Shown in pieces: positions 25,101 through 37,700 of a stretch of DNA of 64,000 bases. Under the pieces are notes generated by a model. The model made no database searches and was not told the DNA's origin. It saw nothing but the letters and a program-made list of their open reading frames with translations. A program made the translations under genes and the position numbers. The stretch comes from Acridotheres tristis (Eukaryota; Chordata; Aves; Passeriformes; Sturnidae). Where the stretch lies: assembly GCA_037013685.1 (NCBI GenBank), contig CM072894.1, positions 27,713,529-27,777,528 of the forward strand, given 5' to 3'. The stretch's first letter is position 1. Each line of letters opens with the position of its first letter.

Positions 25101-26700
25101 TTATATCTAAATTACAATTCCCTGGAAAAAAGATCAGGGCTTGGGAAGAGGTAGATCAAACTGGTGCCTGGGGTGCCACAGGTTGCTGTAGGGCCAGTGA
25201 GAGAAGGAGGCAGTGCTGGGAGAGGAGCCCTGGGGTTCCCTGTACAGAGCTGGTGTAGCAGCAGAGAGAAAACCACCTCAGTGGCCTTCAGTGCTAACAA
25301 GAGGATGGAGTCTAATACTGACTTAATTAACAGACAGCTCTTGCTGTATAGCAGTTGGCTAATCAGGAAGGCTGCTAAATCACAGCTTTACTGTAGAGAA
25401 AGAGCTGATGTGTTTGAACACACAGTGAAACTAGACAATCGTGTAATTGTGTTGTTACAAAGCAGTATTTCTTTTGTCTGCCCTGTGTTATTTGTCACTT
25501 CTCTGTTTTGGATCATTGGAAAATGAGAGCCTGATTTCTCTTCTGGCCCTGGAAAGGCAATCAAACATTCCTGCCCAAAGACCCTTCGTGTGAGTCTATC
25601 TCCAAGGGTCTGAGATGGGCTCCTCCCATCACCTACTGACATTGGCAAAAGGAGCAGCGTCTTCTACTTCTCCTGTGAAGCAGCTGTTGCTGTACAAATA
25701 ACAACATAATGACCATGGGAGGAAATGACTTGGCAGTGGAAGTTGGCAGGAAACTACTGTTGATTAGTTTAGCAGCCAGAACCTGCTTTTTTCACCTTTT
25801 GCTTTGATAAAAGTGGTTTAGATTTCTTACACCAAATAGAAGCATTATAAAGACAAGTTGTCAGTGGCATAACTCTGCCCATACCATGCAAGCACCATTT
25901 GTTATGTATATGGGGGAAAGCTGTGAAAACATAGGGAATCTGCATATCCACAAGTTATGTACTGTGAGTTGAGTCTTCATCAAGCCTTTAAAGGAGCATC
26001 TCCTAAGGGAAAAGCAAGGGAAGCAAGTATATGATGCCAATGAGAGATAAGCTCTTAATTGATTGAATTAGATTAGTTGATTTAGTTTTACCCAGAGTAC
26101 ATGAAAATCTAGTAAAAAAGTAAGCTTTGGATCAGGTTAAGTGAAGGGTAACTAAACCATTAAAAGACACATCCTTGATACAGCATAGCACTTATTAATT
26201 AAACCTGTCATAATGACCAAATCAGAGTCCTGAGCTTTACTTATACATCTGACATGGAGATTTCTTGTCAGCAGATGCTTCTTTGTGCCTGGAAATGTGT
26301 TAAGATTATTGTTGGAGAACTATTTCTGGGTAATGAAAGGCTGTTGGTACCTCCCCAGCCAGCTGCAAAACAAACAACAAATGTAGGATTCAATCTTGCC
26401 ACAGCATTGCAGTGTTGCAGCTTAAAGTATAAGTAAGACAAATAATAGAGCAAAACATTCTGCATTTTAGATGAGATGGCATTACTGGTAAAAACCAGAT
26501 GTATTTTGGGGAATGTGTACCTCTTTTTAGAGAAAAGTATTTCAAAGGCCTGAAGGAAGAGCTCTGGACCCAAAACCATACCTGGTGTTTCCCAGTTATA
26601 CCTGCTGAACTAATAAAAGATATTCCTTGCCTTTGCACATATCTCTTTTTGTGATAGCAGAGTGATTTAAGATCCGGGATCTTTGAAATTTATCCTCTTT
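16171..26700. other. Intergenic DNA without recognised genes
   Basis: AT-rich, with scattered short A runs (16873-16884, 18970-18980, 22304-22316). I saw no CR1 tail, no tRNA-like fold and no exon with coding character. Open frames of 60-109 codons are random in composition. Confidence 0.55.
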
Positions 26701-26720
26701 AGTTCCGCTCATCTTCTGTG

Positions 26721-27084
26721 ATGTGGAGCAGCTGGAGTAGCCTGTTGCTGCTCACCTCTAATCTACCATGGAAGAAATGTCAGGTGAGTTAATAAATTAG
26801 GGTTGGAGAGAAGTTTTAGCAAAAGCTCCCTGTTTTCTATCTGTTCTGTCCTTTGTGCCCCAACACAGAGCAAGGAACAGCTGCAAGGTTTTGGTAAAAG
26901 CTTTGAAGTGGGAGGTGCATTGAGGTAGTGCAAGGTCTCTTTGGTATTATATCTTACTTTTGTTTTTTCTTGTCTTTAGATAAGAAATAATCAAAGTGTA
27001 AAGGAGATCCATGTAAAGAAAGAATTTCCTTCTTGTATTTTAATGTGTGTTTTCTCTTTAGTTGAAATAAATGGCTTTTGTTAA
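26721..27084 (+). other. Candidate small two-exon transcript (unproven)
   Basis: An ATG at 26721 opens a 21-codon frame (MWSSWSSLLLLTSNLPWKKC, then Q) with a Leu-rich, signal-peptide-like start. It ends at a consensus donor, CAG|GTGAGT, at 26784. A 196-nt interval ends in a strong acceptor (TTTTTTCTTGTCTTTAG, to 26979). Joined there, the frame stays open for 34 more codons to a TAA at 27082-27084. An AATAAA lies at 27066-27071, within the usual distance of a poly(A) site near the stop. No family was recognised. All elements are seen; that they form a gene is inference and could be chance. Confidence 0.25.
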
Positions 27085-29845
27085 TTCAGTTGATGGTTAA
27101 ACATCTAGAACTTTCAAGTTTAATTTAAGACAACAATCCTTGTGTCTGAAAACAAACACACCTGAATATCAAATCTTTCTGGCCAGGTCATGAAAACAGT
27201 TAAGAAGTAAAAGTTTTCAGACTTGGCCAAGTCTGGAACTACTTTTTTCATACCAAATCCCCCTTTATTCTCTGTGGATGCTTTTCACTTTAACATATGC
27301 TGAAGTGCACAACTTTTATTTTGTGACTTATTTCTTTCCTTCTCTAAAATGAAAAATCTTGGTGGAGGAAAAAAGATTGCAATTATATGTGTTCATTAAT
27401 CCCTGTGATTCCAATTATACACAGGCCAGGATAATTGTAGTTTGAACTCAAGGCTGGCTACACAGGTCTCATTGAATTTTAAAATATGTTTCTGACAAAT
27501 GGTTTTAATTAGATTCAAGTGATGGTGCTGGTATTTTGGGTGTATAGTCTTCACAAGATATTTGTCCATGAAGATTCAAAAGAAAAATAAAAGTATTTTT
27601 GAACTTGAAAAGAAGTTTTTATCACTGGAAAAAGCTGTCCTAAGAGTGGTCACGATAATGTCAAATTCAGAAGTGCTTAGAAGTGATATGGACTTTGTGT
27701 TCTCTTTTATTAGCTCTGAAATCATAAGCTAATGACTCATATTCTTATATTTGAAACTAATGCAGATTTATAGTGCTTCAAGCACAAAGAGCCACATGCT
27801 TCCTCAAGCAGGGAGCCCAGAGTGAACAAGACACTTGGAAGACACTCCCCGAAGTGCCTGACACTGCCTTCTGGCACAAACGAAAAAATCTCTCATGTTT
27901 AAATACAGTCACTATTTCAGATCCTTGTGAGCTGCAGAGCACAAAGAGCTGATCCATTGCTCAGTGAAATCAGCCAGGATTTTACTATTGATTTGAATCA
28001 GTGAGAAATCAAGAAGAGGTGCTTTGTCCAAGCTGAAGAGTGGAGAGTGTGTTAAAACTAATCAGTGGAAGAATCTTATCCTAGATAACTCAGCTCAGCA
28101 GAAGATGGAAGTTATCTCATTCCTTCCTGTAAAGTATTTTAGAGAAAGGATAGAAGGGAAATATTTAGATGGGAAGTTTGGAGGTATATGAATCTTTTCT
28201 GTCCTGTGGTCTTAGTCTTTATCAAAGATGCTGCTGCCTATGCAAATGCCAGCATAGCCCAGGGATGATGTTGTGGTATTTGCCTGCCATCAGCCTCTCC
28301 TTGGCGGGACTCCCTTTGCTGCTGATTGCTTTGAGCTATAGCAGGGACTGAGAAAGAGAGAAGGCAATTTCATGTTGTCTCCCAGCAGGAATCTTGCTCT
28401 AAAACTCTAGTGGCTATAATCTTATTCTCCATTACTGTAATATTGCAGTAAAGATAGAAGAAGCTTTTTTTCCTTAAATTACGAATCTCTGGTTGCAAAG
28501 AAATAAAGCCTCTGAAGGAGCAATTTGGTGCTAAGGCAACTCCTTTCTGTCCTCTGCTCAATAGCAATATATTTTTAGATGTTTTGGATGAAATGATGTT
28601 CGGCCTCTTTGACCTTTGACAGAGAATCAGAGTTTGTTTGAAGACTTTTTGGGTGAGCCCAGCACCTCGGCACTGAGCCTGTTCAGAGGCTGAGCTGAGA
28701 AATGAGGCAGTTCTGGTAACGGAAAGCTTTGTGTGATTCAATAATCTGCTTTCCCATACATGTACAATTCAGCCCGGTAAATCTCCTCATGAATCACCTT
28801 CTTGTTTATTTTCCAGTCTCCCTGATTAATTTGCTGATTTCCTCAGTGCTGATGTTCATAATGGGAGGCTGTTCAGAAGGTCAAAATGCCTCTCACTGGG
28901 CACTTATTATTTCTTTTTTTCATTTGCCACTAGGAAGCAAGAGCATGATCAGCAGCAGAAAGGTTTCCTCATGTGCTTATTTTTAAAGTTAAAACCTTCC
29001 AGATACCCTACTGGTTTCTTACATAGTTCTAAAAGAAACAAAAACCATCGTTTCTTTGGATATTCTTTCCACTGCATTCCTAGGAAACAATAATTTGGTT
29101 AAGTCATTCTGAAAACATGTTTTTTGTTGCTGTATTTTGTTTAGTTGAAGTATTTTTAATGACTTGGATTGTATTGTATCACCTGTAATAAGAAATCATG
29201 AATATTTACAGTAGAGGGAGCAATAGCCCCATCACTGCATTATTTCTCTGGCTGTAGGTTGCATTATAGCTTTATATGGCAGATATACAGAAAAACAACA
29301 ATTACTGTGATGCAATGATGTGTTCTTTTCTGTAGTAAAGTTTCCCTCATGATTCATATTAACTATTGGACTAATACTTTCTTTTTAAAAGCAGAAAATT
29401 TTGTTTATAGAGTTGTCTCACCATAAGCTGGATGAGTGGAACAGCAGTATTGTTTCAGAGATTTCCCTTTTCCATTGCTACGTTAAAATTATGCTCTTAT
29501 CAGAGAATTTTAAATTCTAATCAGCATATTTAGTACTATTTTTTTTAAGACTTGCTGAATGGTTTAAAACCTTTGTGAGTGTTTTGTGCTACCTGTGGTT
29601 AACAAGACCCTTCTGGTGTTGCTATGGAAATTGTGAGGTTACAGTATGCACATGCTGGATCCTCTCCATGCTCAAATGGCAGTGGAAGAGGTGATGATTG
29701 TTCAGTGTCTCTTTGTTCAACAACACTTCCCTGAAGCAGGAGGCAGTCAGAAAAATTAGAAAATTATTTGGGTAAAGTCGTCTTAATACAGAAAGTGTCT
29801 TTAAGACTTCTATTCAATGCAATGAGCTGTACAGTCTATTTCCAG
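27085..29845. other. Intergenic DNA
   Basis: AT-rich; no recognised exon, RNA gene or repeat family. The frame at 28169-28351 has a hydrophobic end but no supporting signals. Confidence 0.5.
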
Positions 29846-30052
29846 TATCAGCCTTCCCAGATTGGACTTTTAGCTGCAGGTCAAATAAAAATCAATGCCA
29901 TTACTGGGAAGCCCGTTTTCATTAATCCTTTAGGTGGTCACTTGAGAAAGATTTCTAAAATGTGCAATGTATTTCCTTCAGCTGAAGAGGCTCTTGAAAA
30001 GGAGGAGAAGGATGAGCTTGGCACTGATGTGTCAACTGAGGCTTTTGTGTGA
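29846..30052 (+). other. Candidate terminal coding exon or pseudogene fragment (unproven)
   Basis: After a splice-acceptor-like AG (GTACAGTCTATTTCCAG, ending 29845), an open stretch of 68 codons ends in TGA at 30050-30052. The peptide begins YQPSQIGLLAAGQIKINAIT and ends KDELGTDVSTEAFV, with an EEALEKEEKDE acidic run. Its composition is protein-like: balanced charge, few Cys/Trp/Ser-rich repeats, unlike nearby random frames. I do not recognise the family. It could be the last exon of an unannotated gene, a retropseudogene fragment, or chance. Confidence 0.3.
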
Positions 30053-31555
30053 GGCTGCAGAGGCTGCACATAAGTGTAGGGTTTGAGCTGGTGCCTCTCC
30101 AGATGCACAGGTCTGGATGATGAAGCCAAGAACTGAAATGTGCCTAATGCTGGTCTGGATTCCAGTTTCTGCCCCATCTTTACTTCAGCACAATTACAGC
30201 AAGGATGTTTCTCCTATATGGTTGAGATTTTTTAACAGACTGGCTCCTGCAGCGTGTGGTGTCTTATGAAGGGCAGAGATGTGACTGATCATGGGAAGTG
30301 GTTCAGGGTGGAAGACTAATCTTAGGTGATAATGGAAGGGTAAGGAATTTGAGCTGAAAGAAAAAGAAAGAAGGAAAATTTGATTTTTCTATCATGAAAT
30401 GAAAGAAAAAAGAAAGTCAGAAAATCAGGAATATTCCTATCAGGAAATTTTGAAATTTGGAAGACTGTTTTTCTTAAAATGTAATATTTTGGTTGAAACT
30501 TCCTAGTGAGTTCTGGTGTTCAGGCTACAAACTCTTCCAAACAAGGGACTGTCTGCAAATACAGTCTAAATAGCATGAGGTAAGATAAGATCTAATCTTA
30601 GAGTGTTCTCTAGACATTATAGTAAAAATGAGACATTATAGAGAAAAAATGTAGGACTAGAGCTTTCTTCTTGTAGTCACTGACAGTGAGTAGCTATAGA
30701 TCTCAAGAGTGTTGTCTTTACGAAACCATTTCTCTTACCAGAAATGTACTTTACATTTCTGTAAGTCCTCTGTGATCAGAGGAAAGGGGGATAAAGAAGG
30801 CTCGTGGCTCAAATGATCCTCTTGCCATTCAAGATGAACTGTCAAAACATTGTCATTTATTGTCACTGACTCATTTAAAAAGCTGAATCACTAATGCATA
30901 AATGGCTCTTGTTCATAATGTGATTTAAATGGAAAGCCTCTGATTTAGTTCAGTTTAATTTGGACATCGTGCCATCTTCGCAGAATCGTGTTAGTGTCAC
31001 TTCCATTTTCTTCTTAAAGGTTGCTCATCAACAATTCAGAGCATCACTCTTTCATTTCACTTTGGCAGCCCAGTGTTTCCTCCATGTATGCACACGGAGT
31101 TTCATTCTGATACAGACTCACAGAATGGTTTGGGTATCCTGATAGAACTGTGGAAACATTGTTTTGTCTCGGTATCGATGTTATAATTACATCACAATAT
31201 TTTGAAGCAATTAGTATTATAATAGTATGTTACAAAGTGTATGTGATGTGTGCATAGCTGTCTGTGCTGTAGCCTTTGTTTGGTTTGTACTGAAGTTTGT
31301 TTTGGAGGCCTCCAAAGAGTGTTAGTTTGTTATAAATGTTTACACAATAATTAGCATTTGGGTATATTTCAGCAAAAAAACCTCCAATCTTCCTACCTTG
31401 TCATAAGCAATTGCCTTTTTCTGTGTTAACTCAGAAAGAATTGAGGTATAAAAGCTATTTTTAACCACGGGGTTGACAATTTATGAACCAATTAACTCTC
31501 CACTTTTCAATAGCACTCCTTGAGCATGTCAGAACACTGTAAACTAGAACGAGGG
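30053..31555. other. Intergenic DNA
   Basis: No gene recognised. An A/G-rich stretch near 30.35-30.42 kb and a short CR1-tail-like string (ACTCACAGAATGGTTTGGGT at 31109-31128) are the only structures seen. Confidence 0.5.
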
Positions 31556-31700
31556 CTCCTTGCCACTCTTGTGAGGCAAATAGTATCACTATACTCATTT
31601 CACAGAAGTATAAAAGAGAGGCACAGAAACGTGAATTGCTTGAGGTTGTTTTGCAGACCCATAGCAGAATTGTTAGAAGATCCCGAGATTCCTATGTATG
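31556..31700 (-). mobile_element. MIR/L2-like ancient SINE relic
   Basis: The order GTGAGGCAAATAGTATCACT, CTCATTTCACAGAAGTATAA, GAGGCACAGAAACGTGAATT resembles the reverse complement of the MIR/L2 3' region (ATTTTACAGATGAGGAAACT, then GAGGCACAGAGAGG). The divergence is large. Confidence 0.6.
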
Positions 31701-34700
31701 CATTGAGAATGTGTGTGCAAACCACCCAGAGCCATCAAGTCCTTCTACTTACTGCTGACAATCTGTCACACAGTTGAGTTTTACTGATCAACTTCCAACT
31801 CCATTTTTTTATTCAGATACTTTATCTTTCATTAAGATTATGGAGCAAAAGATGGGAAAATGAGATTTTTAAAACCATGGGTAAAAAATTGCCAATTGCA
31901 AGGGAATAGAAAGCAGTGCCCTAAAGAATCAGAAACTATGAATAAGAGTCAAACTCTGCTCTTGCTCTCTGTTTGAAATCTTGAAATAATGCTAATGAAA
32001 ATTTTGCTTCATCTGAGAGTATTACCAAAATGAATAAGGAAGTGCCAGCCCTGGAACTTGAACTGTCTTTCCTCAGACTTCTATGACAATTTTACTGGAC
32101 TCTAAAGAAGTGTATGTCTTTGCTTTTGGGGTGAAGTAAAACAACATCTGTTGGGTAGGCTCAGAGGGAGGTTTCCGTGACCTTTTCATGGATTGGTTTC
32201 TTCAAGATTGACAAAGTTTTGCAGAGGGAGATTGCTGTTAGGTTGAAAGTCCAGAGCAAATTCTGAGTCGGTAGCTCCTCTGCTGATGTTGGTGTCTAAA
32301 AATGTCCGCCTACACTGTTATGGACAAAACCATAGCACTGCAGGGAGGCAGCTCCGTGTCTTGGCAAAGTGTGGCAGATGTAGTCATTCTTTAGGGATTT
32401 TGAAATTATTTTCATGGTCTTTGGCATTTAACGTTTGCAGAACTGTAGTGAGAGCGGGGTGCCTAAATCTACCAGGCTCTTGGCATAATCCCAGCATGGT
32501 GATGCTTTCCTTCTCTCCTCTTTTCCATTTCACTAATCTCCCTCTCCCCACCTGGGTTTACAAGAGATAGAAGAGCTCCTAGAACGAAGGCCAATGTGTC
32601 AGCAAGCAGTAGCAGGTTTGTAATGCTTTTCCTGGGCACAAGGAGGACTAAAGCAAACGCAGCCGTTGCTGGTGCAGTGCAGGCTCCCTTGCACTGGAGG
32701 GGTTGAAAGCTTTAGACCCTGTTTTAAGTGTCTGCATACCACAAACCATAGAAAGTGTCATTGGGCCTGGAACAACAAAGTATTGTGTCCCTGGTGAGCA
32801 TGAGAAGCCCATCCAGCTTTTGTTTTCTTTGGGTACTCATATTGGAGTATTTTTCTTTGTCTAATGCTTTCGTGGTTGTCTTTCTTGCAACACTGAATGT
32901 ATCACAGCAAAATCCAATTCAATCTTAAGAATAATCACTTTGCAGTTTGGAGAGTATACCTTTCAATATACACCATAAAGATCTAGAAGATTAATTGAAT
33001 AATGAGGTGGTGAAACCAAGCAAGAAAGTATAGAGGACTGGGAGAACATCTCGAAGGATTTAATAAATTGGATGATTGGGCAATATGATGGCAAATGAAA
33101 TTCACAGAAGATAAATACACAATAATGGATTGGGAGAAATAATTGAAGCTGCTCCTGTGCACTGATGTATTCTGAATTAACTGCAACTTCTCAAGTGTAA
33201 AAACTTGGTTTTATTGAGGGTAGTGCAAGGTCCAAGAACTGATGCAGAAGGAGTACTGAAGGACATCCTGGGCTACATTAATACAAGGTGGAAGAATAAT
33301 TTTCTGAAAAACTCACTTTACTGAAAGCATGTAGAATGCAAACATGTTGATTTTTAATTCAAGTAAGAAATTGCTCCCAATTAAACTTCCTAGGATTTGT
33401 TCTGGTTACACAATCTAAATGTATGATGAGTTGTGCTGATAGTAGTATGTGAACCTGAGATTTTCAGCAATAAAAATATCTTTATACTGATTAAACTGAA
33501 AGGCATTTGGATGAAATGTGGTCTTTTTGATGCTTGGCTTTTAATTTCACTAGACCAGGGACATTACTCCAGTCCCACAGTTAGTCAATAGTAGGCATAA
33601 GGCACTCATGTACACTACTGACTAAAACTGAATGCTACTGTTGGGCCAGTGTTGCAGGTACAAGGCATAGAAAAACTATTCAAATATTCAAATATTGTCA
33701 AATAAATTAGACAAGATAATAGTCCCTGGTAAATAAAGAAGAGTATTTAGTAGAGAACATTAATCTTCATTGCCAAAACTAGTTTTATTTTCCCATATTT
33801 TAGAAAAATACGTGTATTAAAAAAGAAGTGTGTGTGAAACTTTCCATTGGCTGTGGGAGAATCTGCACAAGTATGTGTGTGTACCCAAACATATATGAAA
33901 GGAACAGGAGGGATGGCCTTGGCAAGAGATTAAAATAAAAGGATTGAAATGCCATTACACATAAAAAAATTACGAATTCATGGATTCCAAATGATATTTG
34001 ACTGTGTGAATGATAATAATGACTGTAGTGTTTATTTCTGTTGCCTAGGAAAGCCACATATGTTTGCAATATTGACATTTGAATCTTAAATTCATGTTGT
34101 GCTGTTCGATTTTATAACTGATGAAGAGATGTAGCTTTGAAAGAAAAGCTTTTCCTGGCAGAGCTTACAATCAGTTACTGTTTTGCACTTGCAGAACACC
34201 AGACTTGAAGCAAGGGTGGCTGGGTTTTGGGAGCCACTTCTGTGAGCAAAGGGCACCATTGTGGCTGTGGCTCAGAGTATGCAGGTTGGGAGGAGAAGAC
34301 AGAAGCTGCAAGGGCAATGTGTGTTCTTGGGCACCCAAGTGTCCTAGAGAGCTAAGGCTCTCCACCATCCACCACAAATGGGAATATGGAAATCACCTCT
34401 ATGCATAAGGCTTCTTGTAGGAGTAAAATTCACCCCAAAGTTGTGTGTTGCTCAGCTGTAGATCTAAGAGTATTTCACTGAACTTTAACCTTTAGCCTTT
34501 CTCTGAAGGCAGGAATATACTACAGCCCTGTTGCAGATAGGTTAATTATTATTTAAAGGGGTAATTATTCTCTGTAATGTCACAGTTCACAGCATAAAAA
34601 ACCTTGTATTTAAATCTAATAATCCTTACTCCTAATATTTGTTGCTAATATATATTTGTTGTTGGATCTTGGTAGTCAGATGGCCTGTGGCCTTTAGCTC

Positions 34701-37700
34701 AGACTTCTGGCAGCTCTGGAGCATGATCTGTCTAGTGCTGGCTATGCAATAAGACATGCTAGCATAGAATAGCATGGAGTTGGTTTCTTCCAGATGTTCA
34801 CCAGAGCACAGGGAAGAGCTGACATGACACAATCAAGGAAAGGAAGATGCTTGGTTCTTGTGTACAATTTCTAGATTCATTATATCAGTCAGTGATACAG
34901 AGTGCTTCTTTTTAGCAGATATCAGTGTTCCTAAGCAGATCCAGATGACCACAGAGGGTTTACCCTTTGAAGGAAGGCAGTGCTTCAGCTCCAGCAGCTG
35001 GGAGGCATTATGTTTTCAAAGATATTCAGAACCATGTGTGGTCCTAAAGAATTTATAGCATAGCTTTCCTGGAGGTCAATTTTGATACCAGCCTCTATCA
35101 GACTGACAGATGAGGCTGTAGAAATACCTACCTTGAAGGCAGCTCTTCTGCAGAAAGTATGTCAGTCTTACCTGCTGTTATATAAATGACCTTCCTTGCA
35201 AAGCAAGTGTCACAGTGGTTTGGAACATATTGTTTTGAAAATAGTATCTGCAGATACTGTCTTGCCCCTTCTGCAGAACAGTATCATCTGTGACTTCCCA
35301 TCTGGTTCCTAATTTTGTCTCCTTCTAGGCTGTCAGCACACCAGATCCTCACACTTCTGTATGAATCTTGGCCCCATTAGCACTGGAACTAAAAATACAG
35401 ATATCAAAGTGGCAATATGTATTGAAAACTCAAATTATGCAGAGGTTCTTTCTTGAATGTTCAGCCACTGAAGCATCTCATCTAGGGTGAAAAACATTAA
35501 TACTTGCAATTGTTGGAAGGGGCACAAACCTCATCAGGAATCTTCAGTACACCATATATACATTATCATTCCTGACTCTCTAGGTCTACTTGGGAGCCAT
35601 AGGAATCCATCCCTGACCTTTTTAATGCATGAGAAATGTAAGAAACTCTGAGCTAGATGTGGTGGCAGTAGAGACCTATTTTTAAAGTTCAGAGCTAAGC
35701 TGGGGTTTGAACTGAGATGTGAAGTACCACTGCAAGTAGGTAATTACCAGGTGTGGAGTCACTGAGGAGAGGGGTGGAAGGCTGGTGCTCAGCCCTGGGG
35801 TTCTGGGAAGCACAAGGATGTGGCTGTGTGGGCATATCTTCCTCTTTGTCTAGTTACCACTTTCTGGTTGCTGTCACATGTGCTTCTCCTTCATTCCCAG
35901 CACCTCCCCTCCAGCACACTTGCCTGTAGCAAGCAATACTGGGAGGAAGCTGGAGCTACTCTCCATCCTTGTGAATCTCTGTTTATAGGCAGCAGAAAAA
36001 GGAGGACTGCTATTAGTGGAAAAGAAAAAGCCAAAAAGAAAATGAATGAAGGAGAACATCTGGAACCTTTCCAACTGTAGCTGTAAACCAGGCTGAAAAT
36101 ATACCTGGGGAAAGTGACAGAAGAGGAAGTGTGCTCAGCAAGGCTCTTAAAGCCCTCTGGAGAGAAGTGGTGACTTGAAAGCAGGGAGAGACTGAGTAAC
36201 TGAGCCTTACTTCTGGTGTCAGGAGGAGTGATAGCTGCGAGAACTGTTGTGTGTGCCTGGAGGAGTGTGGGGAAAACTCAAAGTGACTGAATTACTCCAG
36301 TACATCAGATTTGGTCTCAGTACTTTACTGATTGCTGCTTTCAAAAACACTATTTTTTTAAAAAACCCCTCCCCCCCCAAAAAAACCAACCAAGCAAACT
36401 CAAAAACCCAACAAAGCAACAAACTAAATCTAAACTGCCTCAAAAAATATCACTGGGGGGTATCTTCTGTCAGTTCCTTGGGTAAGGATTTATAGATAAG
36501 ACTTGTTACATGAGGAATACTGGGATGTTTACTTAATAGCAAAATAAAATTTATTTGATTAACTTTCTTTATTTGGGTAATTAATGGAAAAAACATTCCC
36601 CTTAGTGGGTGGAGTCTCTTATGAACATCAAAATGTACGTTTTCAGAGTTACAGCTTTTGCAAAGCAGTAAGCTGGATAAACAGCTGCCAGTTACAGGGC
36701 TGCTGGCAGGATTTTCAAGGACTGTACTTTGTAGTAAGGAGTTCTAGGGGATTTTGAAAGGTTGTCACCTGATTCAATCGGAATGCATGACTCATTTGAT
36801 GTGTTAGCTGATTAATTTTAAGTTTAATAGGGCTTTTGAGGAGAATCCAAAGATTAAACATTATGGCACTTTTACATATCCAAACTTTAGTTTTCTAACT
36901 TTGTGTAAAACAAAACAAAACAGGCTCCCCTTGTTTTTGTTTTTGCATACACCACGACTAGTTTTATCACAGCAATAAACTTCTTTCTCACACTAATTTA
37001 TACTGGTGAAATGGAAAACAGGTTAGTATTTATGTCCAACCATGTGTGAAATTAGTATCCTACAAGTGCATTGAAATGAATACTTGTGGTAATATAGTAG
37101 TAGTCACTGTTTAATTTTAATGCATGCTTCACTTTAAAATTGGTTTTCTGAATAGCTACTATGTACATTTACATTCTTCCCAAAAACACTTCAATATTTA
37201 ATACTTCCTTTTTCTGGTCTGGTTCTGTAACTCTTTCTGCACTGGTCAGAACTTGCCTGGGAGATTGCTTGGAATTTAGGAGCTACTGGTAAATTAGTAC
37301 TGCTCAGTATCACTAAGAATCTGGCAGAACTTCAGAATCAGGATTAAAAGTTTGCAGGAAACTCAGTTAGAATAAAATGTTCCAGCTTAACAGTGCTTAA
37401 GACTGATGTTCTTTATGTCCATAAAAGAACAATGTAGACTTGGCCAACACAAGCTTCTCTTTTCAAGCCTGATGCAGCAAATGGAACCTAGCTGAGGAAT
37501 ACCACTTTTGTGTCTAGATTTATTTATTTCATTAGTTAACGGAATCTGTGATCCACTAGCACTTATTAGCAATTTATTTAACAACTTAATCCAAACAGTT
37601 ACCAAGGAGAAAAGAATTTTGGCTCTTCCACATTCATATCTATAAGCTTAGCTTAGACTTGTGTCTTCTTCTTGGATGCATCTTCCTGTTCTGCTTGTTG

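Noticed and set aside
26768..26783. Short ATG frame MEEMS before the 26784 donor
   Set aside because: Joined to the next acceptor it stops after three more codons; the overlapping frame from 26721 is the better candidate.
28169..28351. Hydrophobic small frame ending in SLAGLPLLLIALSYSRD, considered as a membrane micropeptide
   Set aside because: No strong start context chosen by sequence, no splice or poly(A) support, and a length common by chance in this DNA.
31109..31128. CR1 tail-like ACTCACAGAATGGTTTGGGT
   Set aside because: Only about 20 bp match and no CR1 body follows, so a chance match is possible.
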